The notes beneath the pieces were generated by a model. It worked only from the letters and a program-made list of their open reading frames with translations. It made no database searches and was not told where the DNA came from. Positions 57,601 through 64,000 of a stretch of 64,000 bases of DNA are shown in pieces; within the stretch, counting starts at the first letter, position 1, and every line of letters begins with the position of its first letter. This DNA is from Mikania micrantha (Eukaryota; Streptophyta; Magnoliopsida; Asterales; Asteraceae), in assembly GCA_009363875.1 (NCBI GenBank), contig CM018681.1, positions 38,395,510 through 38,459,509 on the forward strand, written 5' to 3'. The position numbers and the translations under genes were made by a program.

Positions 57601-58560
57601 TCACAACTACAAGAGCTTATTTGAGATATGTGTGATGGTTTTATCTAGTGCTCCATGTTGCTGATAAGGATGTTGCAAGTTTCTATTAGTAGAGTGTTTT
57701 TTTTCTTTCTCCGAACTAAGGCATTGGCAACAACATTAGTCTTTAAGAGATAGTATTGTATATTTTCCTCTTAATCCTTCAATAATTCAATCCAATGTCT
57801 CCACATATGGTTATCTCTTTCTAAGTGAAGATGAAATAAATCTTAACTCTTTTGGTTGGTGAATATATCAAAAGTCTCTCTGTGTAGATAGTGTCTTTAA
57901 ATCTTCAATGTAAGACATGTTCCCTCAACACACACGAGAGTTGCTTTTTTTTTTATAGCTTTACTATAAATTTGATAATTGTTTGTACTCAAAGGTAAAG
58001 TGAGAATCATGAAAATACCAATCTTCTCTTTGATTCTTTGAAACTCTTCTCATGATCCTTATTAACTACTTTATAAAATATGGTGTATGGATGAAGTGCT
58101 CGCAGTGAAACGTCTGGCAACTCTAAGATAATAATCAGTGAGAGAGAAAATTTCCAACTTTGCTAGTAGAAATAGGTATAGGTCATTTCATGATTTGCTT
58201 CGATCTTTCTTGGGTCCATCAGTAAAGATTACATGATCAAGAGATGAAACTTTGTCAAACCAAAACTCTCATTTTGTGTTTAGCATAGATCCTCTTTTGA
58301 CATAAAATCTCTAGTATGATACGAAGATGATCTTTATAATCCTCTTTTCCTTTAAAATAATTTCTATTTCTAATAATTATTTAAGTTACTCCATAGGCTC
58401 CAAAAATGCCATACAATAAAATGTCTTTGATACTTTTCAGCACCCATAATAAGATCAATAGAAATTTTCATCTCACGGTCAGATGGTACACTAGGTAAAA
58501 ATTTTCAAGGATGATGTCCAGAAATTCTCAAATGATTGAATGATGAGAATTGTCAACTTC
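57600..58560 (-). pseudogene. Very old Ty3 pol relic (RT and RNase H)
   Basis: No long frame survives, but translation of the minus strand with frame jumps shows ordered motifs. Near 58340-58279 YKDHLRIILEILCQKRIYAK resembles the RT segment HLR.VL..L....LYAK. Then comes a trace of FLGHVI and a decayed GYYRRF region. Near 57738-57706 NVVANALVRRK resembles the RNase H end NVVADALSRRK, with Asp changed to Asn. The order and spacing fit a Ty3 pol. Integrase should lie at lower coordinates but is not recognisable. It may belong with LTR E, which has the same orientation, but that is unproven. Confidence 0.55.
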
Positions 58561-59289
58561 AGTTGAAGAGACAACTTTAGCTATAGAAAAAAACCTTGCA
58601 TAATCATGTCATAAGAATTTTTGAAATTTGAGTGCTGATATAACTATCAAAGTTTTGTGAGATTGAGTTTCCTAGTAATTAGTAGGAGACTTATAGGATT
58701 ATCAAAGGTAAGAGAAAGAAAAGAGAAAAAATCATGTGAAGCATTTAACCCTCAATGGTGACTAGATATCAAGATAGTCGGTCCATGACCATGTCGAAAG
58801 TAAAATATTATTGTATGAACGTATTTAATCTTCTCGGGATATCGGATTCAAATTCTTGGAAGAAGTTTCAAAATGTTGATAATACAGAGTGCTACCCATC
58901 ATTACAGAGCAAGTTTAGAGTCGGGATTCTTATCACATTCAAAGGAACACTCATCAGCATAATAGATCTCATTAGTACCCTCATGTAATTGAAAATTCAC
59001 GATTACGTTCGCGACCATAATCGTCAATTTACTTTACACAAGGATCATAATTGTACTTCGACCATGTATCTTTAACAAGTTGGATAACAATACATAAAAA
59101 GAACACTATATAAATCCTTGATACTTTCTTGGATCTCTTTCCTCAATTTCCAGCCTGATTTCCTGGATTACCTATACAATACAGATAAACACCACAAAAA
59201 AATAATACGGCTGTGCCAAAGAATGCTCAGTAAAGGATAAACAACAGTATTTTTAGGTAATGGGAATAAGAAACAGATACAGATACCAA
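58561..59289. other. Unassigned sequence, perhaps older part of the same relic
   Basis: AT-rich with no clear gene. It may contain the decayed 5' part of pol from the minus-strand relic. Confidence 0.35.
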
Positions 59290-60803
59290 AAACAGAGTAG
59301 TGACAGAAACATAACAGTAAACAGTGGTCTGACTTGAATAAAAAATATAAACTTTCAAAAACAACAATATAGGCTATAATGTAAGTCAGAAATAATGGGA
59401 AATCCCAGAATATACCACGAGCCGACTGTACATAAAATAGTGTAAGGTTCACGGGTAGTTATCCCCGCTTACCAGACACATGAGATAGTTAGTGTTGTCA
59501 TACATGTCACTATCCCCCAGAAATCAGAAAGTACAGTTTAAAAATTCTCCTAGGACAAGTCGATACGTCTTTCTAGAATTCAGTAGGCGCACAAGTGTAC
59601 TATCAGAGTGCTAAAGTAGGAACACCGTGAATTCAACTAACCTCCACGGGTGGTTCCCCTTCATGGTTGCCGCCATGAAGGACCTGTAGTCATCCTTACA
59701 CGTAGGGGCATGCTCGGGTAATATATCAGAAATTCAGTAGGTTTAGAAGGGTTGATAAAGTACCAAGTTCAGTAGGGTAGTTAAAGTACCAGGTTCAGTC
59801 ATATATGGATCATGCAATAATGAGTAAAATATAATCTAGATCTATTTCATGTTACACGAAACATAGAAACACGATATCATATCGTGGCAATCAGAAATTG
59901 GAATACAATACAGAAACAGAAATTAAACGATTACAGAAACATAAATACTACGATTTAAGTAAACAGAATTTGTACCTTAGTCTTGGCAAATAATGAAGAA
60001 GTAATAAGAAATTAACTGAGCAATCCAGATCCCTTACGATTCAAAAATTTGCGTTCTTTTTGATTTCACGTTAATTGTAACAAATTAGGATGAGTATACG
60101 TATACTGTTAGATTTTGGTTATTTAGACCTTCTAACGTTTAACTCCGTCGAATTAGTTCATTTTATGAAGCCATTTAATAACGTTAATGAATATTTATTA
60201 ATATCTTAAATCAGAGATTTTAACTTTTTTCAACCGGAACCGTTTTCGGTTGAACTAGATTTGAACCATTAAAATAAAAAAAAATAAAGAAAAAACATTG
60301 GGGAGAGAATTCAATCTCACGACCCAGACTTCTTTCATGTTTCTTAACCAATTGACTTGCTTTCAATGGTTTGTTTAATTTTTGTTTGCTTAGTATATAT
60401 GTATTATCGGTTTTAATAGAAACGAATTTGGAAGATTTTAAGCGAAATGTGCATTTGGGCAACTCCAACTTGTGGCCCTTAAACCACAAGCTTTAACCAA
60501 CATGCTACACTCCGCCTTTGTTAACCTTAACCTTCCTGTGTCGTCTTCAATTTTTTTCCCACCATTAAATGTTAGGATTTGTTTAGGTCATTTATTTTAA
60601 TATGTTAATAACAGCCGAATCGACTGTATCTACATATGTATGGTTACTAATTTTTCAGAACTTACAATTGATTAAATCTAAACTGTTGAATTATTATTAT
60701 TATGAAATTCTATTTATAAGTTTTTTTTATTTTAATATTATTATTTGAAAAAAACTGAATTGTACATTTATATTTTTATTTATTTATTTATACGTATATT
60801 ATA
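59290..60803 (+). repeat. Unidentified 1.5 kb repeat, copy 2, intact
   Basis: Uninterrupted counterpart of 42377-43636 plus 47556-47806. It contains the inverted repeat CCTTCATGG/CCATGAAGG with loop TTGCCG (59658-59681) and the palindrome CACGATATCATATCGTG (59870-59886). No coding frame, LTR ends or primer site were identified. The element type is unknown. Confidence 0.75.
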
Positions 60804-61395
60804 GTGACAACTAGTACAAAACCATTAAGAGACTGTATGGTAGTACAACAGTTATAGGAGTTAAATATAGATGCTTAAGTGTATTTATATGACAAGCTAT
60901 GAAACAAAGTACGAAAAAACGGATCAAGTGTGATATCACATGACAAGATGAACGGAAACATAATAAATAACACTATGAGCTAAAATCAAAACACAACAGT
61001 CTTCGTACTGATATTTCGATAACAAGGATCAGACGACTGGAAAATCTAATGGGAAAAGACAAATGAATGAGAATCATCACAACGAAACTTACAAACAATT
61101 GTGAGGATATAAATATTTAACAATAATCCGATATCGTTACGTAAATGTTAGGCTGACAGCGTATTCGTGTGGTTGACGATTCACATGAATATATCTATTA
61201 GTTTAATATTTTAGGTGATATCTGGTAAACAGAAAACCAAATTGGAAAGTGAAACGGACGTCATAATCGTATAGTTAGCGCCCTGTACGAAAGCACATGT
61301 AAGTTGCGTTTTCTGACAAAACTATAAAAGTGATTGTTTTTGAAGTTTAAAATAACAAATATAACATAAAAGAATATTTATTAGATACCATAACC
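60804..61395 (+). repeat. 5' part of another long LTR
   Basis: It begins GTGACAACTAGTAC exactly where repeat copy 2 stops matching copy 1, so it is an insertion. It carries a U3 hairpin (61163-61190) and flanking AGTTTAATATTTTAGGTGATAT equivalent to 49830-49855. It is cut at 61395 by a minus-strand LTR. Confidence 0.65.
61163..61190 (+). promoter_or_regulatory. U3 hairpin with TTGACGAT loop
   Basis: Arms ATTCGTGTGG and TCACATGAAT pair along all ten positions with two G-T wobbles. The inner stem differs from LTR F by compensating changes. Confidence 0.65.
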
Positions 61396-64000
61396 TGTCA
61401 CATCCCCATCTCTCACTTTGCCTGATACAATCACTGAATGACGTATGAAGTCAGGCACTGTTGTAATGTGTCGCGTACGCTTGATGGTGAGGTCTCAGAG
61501 CCATCGTGTGACGGATTGGTACATTGGTATCATACATCCATGGTAAACTATACACACTATATATATGACATCGATACTAAAATATTATACATCAAGTTTC
61601 CACATTCCTAAACAACATTAACTAGTTAAGAGTTACTAAACATGCCTTGTGATCGTGCATCCTCACCCTCGCACTTGTTACCTTCTTCCTGAAAAAGCTT
61701 TTGTAATATAAAAGATCAGAAAAAATGCTGGTGAGTTCATAGTATGATAACTTGATATGATATGCTATGACATGTTGAATATGCAGGCATACACAACTTT
61801 ATGAATATGATTCACAATGAAAACCCATAACCAAAGCCTATGTGACTGTAATGTAATTAGCGGTAATACCCGAAGGTAAAACCTTAGCCTCATTCTTAAT
61901 TTCTATCATTGCATTAAGTTGTTATCTTGTAATGTAATAAATGGTAACATACTTTAACATCAGGGTAGACGTTATCTTCCGGTGACTGGGGTTGTAAGCC
62001 CGATAGTACTATCATTGTTATCAATCGGCTCATCCATGATTTTATTGGTTACAGATGTTATGTGAGGACTTTTATGATAGCATAGTACAATTTTCATGTA
62101 ATCATCAAACAAGAGTTGAAATGCACAACCAATATGTACGCACATCATTGTAATTAAATCATGTAACCATAATGTAATTGTAATGCAAACCCCGAGTTTT
62201 AGAAATCCAAAGATTTAAACAGGGGTAATGAAATCATATAAGTATCTCACTTTAAGTGAAATACATTACAATATTGATATTGTAATAAAATCCCTGAGTT
62301 TTAGAAAACAGAACACTAAAAGGGGAACTGTGAAACTCCCTGAAATTTAAACACGTAATATCCTTGTAATAGTATCGATATCCCCTAGTTTTGTAAACCA
62401 ATATACTTAAAAGGGTTATGAGACTCACCGGTGTTGTTGAAGTGTTACATAAAGCCTCAAGTGAATTCTACATATCATTAAGGTTCTATAGTTCTTTGTA
62501 TCCAATTTGGATTACCAGAACATTCCTTAATATTAAATATCAAGGATAATGTAAACTGATTCGTCAAACTAATTCTGAATTACGTATTTATTCAGAATCA
62601 AAGTAATAAGATTATTAGTAAATTTGTAATGTAAAAATCATTGATTATGATTTGTAATTGAACTCTTATACTCATTTGGTTGTAAATTGATGACAATTGT
62701 ATCCCATTGTTAAAACCGGAACCTTAATCAACTTTCAGATAAAAAATTAGGTTGCCGGATTGAGAAATTGATTGCAAAACCGTAACCGGAACACAAAGTC
62801 AATTAATAATATGTTTTCGTATTGAAAATCGATGCATAACTAAATCCTGTATTAGAATCGGAGTCTTAGTAAGTAATCAGAAAAAAATCGGGTCGCCGGA
62901 ATGCAAAATGCTTCGCGAAATCGGGTCCGGAACACGAAATTGATTAGAAATATGTCCTTTTTATCGAAAACGGATTGTCGGATTGCGAATTGGAGTGCGA
63001 AACGAAGTTTAGAATGCAAAATAGACAAGATTATGGTTTCTGCCGGAATATTCGCAGGAATATTCCGTCGGCGGGAGCCCTTTCCCTGGAGTTTGGCTGG
63101 AAGTGGTCTGGTGGTCCTGTGGTGGTGGCTCTATGGCCTAGGCCACTGGCTAGGTGGTCGGGGCTGTGGCCAGGTGGGCTAGGCCAGGGCCGAGCCATGG
63201 CTCGTGATCCTCGGCAACGACCAGGCCATGGTCGAGGTGGCTCGGTGATGGCCAAGGATGGTCGAGCCAATGTTGGTTGCAATATAGGGTTGCTCGGCAA
63301 CAGCCGAGGATGTCCGACCCAAGGTTGGTTGCGATCTGTTGTTGCTTGGCAACAACAGAGAGTTACCGAGGATTGCCGATGGAGACTTGTTCTTGACTTG
63401 CTTTTGTCCGGGAACGACCTGGCATTGCCAAGGATTCTCAGCGCCTGGGCGGCCAGAGCTAGCCGAAATGGTTTTTCGATATTTTCTCAATTTATAAAAT
63501 ACTTGTCTCGATCACCAAGCTCCAGATCCTTATGTTTAACATATATCTAGAGTTTGGTGATGAAAAATCTCAATTCGGACCACTTTGAAAAATCCGGTTT
63601 TTTGGACAAAATTACCATTTTAATGGGTTTTTGAATTTTGATGATTTTTAAGCTTCACCAATCATTCCAACATTTTTTGTTTAAGTAATTTGAAGCAATT
63701 AGAACAAAAGAATTGAGTTTAAAACTTACTTGGTGAAGGATTTGCTCGAAAAATCACCAAAAACCCCACTTTTGAAGCTGGATTCTTTGTTTCACTTGTT
63801 CTTGGGCTTGATTACCACTTGGAACTGATTAGAATTGATGTTTGAAGTATGTTTAAAGTTCTAGAAGTGATGGGAAGAAGGTCTGGTTGAAATTGAGGGC
63901 TTGGGAAAGAAAAATGGTGTAGAAAAATTGACCAAAGTCAATTTTTTTGATTTATTTGAGCTCACCTTGTTTCCCCATTTTAGATACTTTATTTTTTTCA
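61396..64000 (-). repeat. LTR G, 3' part, running off the right edge
   Basis: Plus-strand start TGTCACATCCCCATC corresponds to an LTR end GGGGATGTGACA. In minus order it shows a GC-rich word-rich leader (63440-63060), donor-like CCGGTGAGTCTCAT (about 62440-62427), GAACTCACCAGC (61735-61724) and acceptor-like TTTTTCAGGAAG near 61693. This is the same order as the other long LTRs. The open frames at 62901-63550 fall in the GC-rich leader and are not supported as genes. Confidence 0.6.
63060..63440 (-). repeat. GC-rich word cloud in LTR G leader
   Basis: Repeated GGCCA, CTCGG, TCGGCAAC and GGTCGAG on both strands in an otherwise AT-rich LTR, at the position where other LTRs have CGAATG or CGAACC clouds. 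Confidence 0.6.

Noticed and set aside
62901..63550. GC-rich frames of up to 191 codons on both strands
   Set aside because: High GC lowers stop frequency. They lie in a predicted LTR leader and overlap on both strands.

Overview
The window is plant nuclear DNA made almost wholly of nested LTR retrotransposons. I find no host gene, tRNA, rRNA or CRISPR array that I can support. Plant origin follows from initiator-Met-tRNA primer sites, Ty3 elements with a C-terminal chromodomain, Ty1/copia elements, and a TRIM whose LTR carries a 5S-rRNA-like module (the Cassandra family, known only in plants). Large 3.5-4 kb Tekay-type LTRs ending in CGGGGTGTGACA, and long extra 3' ORFs just before a copia-type polypurine tract, resemble what I know from Asteraceae genomes. 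That family assignment is an inference.

Layout. 1-5311: minus-strand 5' end of a Tekay-like Ty3 element (gag with one stop, primer site, 4.0 kb LTR). 5312-7977: 3' end of a copia-type element with an env-position ORF and a 372 bp LTR. 7978-9467 and 9468-20424: the 3' parts of two plus-strand Tekay-like LTRs; the second is split by a full-length but broken Ty1/copia element (10600-18725, TSD AATAT). 20425-29010: a second env-position ORF, split by a minus-strand solo LTR (23333-27199, TSD TATTG), then its tract and LTR. 29011-36864: a Tekay-like element with a 5' LTR remnant, an inverted RT block, RNase H, integrase, chromodomain and 3' LTR. 36865-41090: an older, riddled relative. 41109-42095: three Cassandra LTRs in tandem. 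42377-47806 and 59290-60803: two copies of an unidentified 1.5 kb repeat, the first split by a solo LTR (44561-47550). 48998-56951: an old minus-strand LTR hosting a perfect solo LTR (49470-53340, TSD GAGAC). 57600-58560: a very old Ty3 pol relic. 60804-64000: two more LTR pieces.

The elements do not form a gene system. They are layers, and the left 41 kb is best read as up to seven nested insertion levels. The most interesting signal is inside the long LTRs. Although the LTRs have diverged, they share an ordered set of modules: U3 hairpins with a constant GTGACGAT loop and covarying stems; a TATA box; a CT-rich leader; a dense cloud of one lineage-specific short word; a GGCCCA cloud; a splice-donor-like CAG/GTGAGTTCAT; a private tandem array; a second TATA box; an acceptor-like TCTCAG/GTGA; and a TATCTTGTA hairpin near the 3' end.
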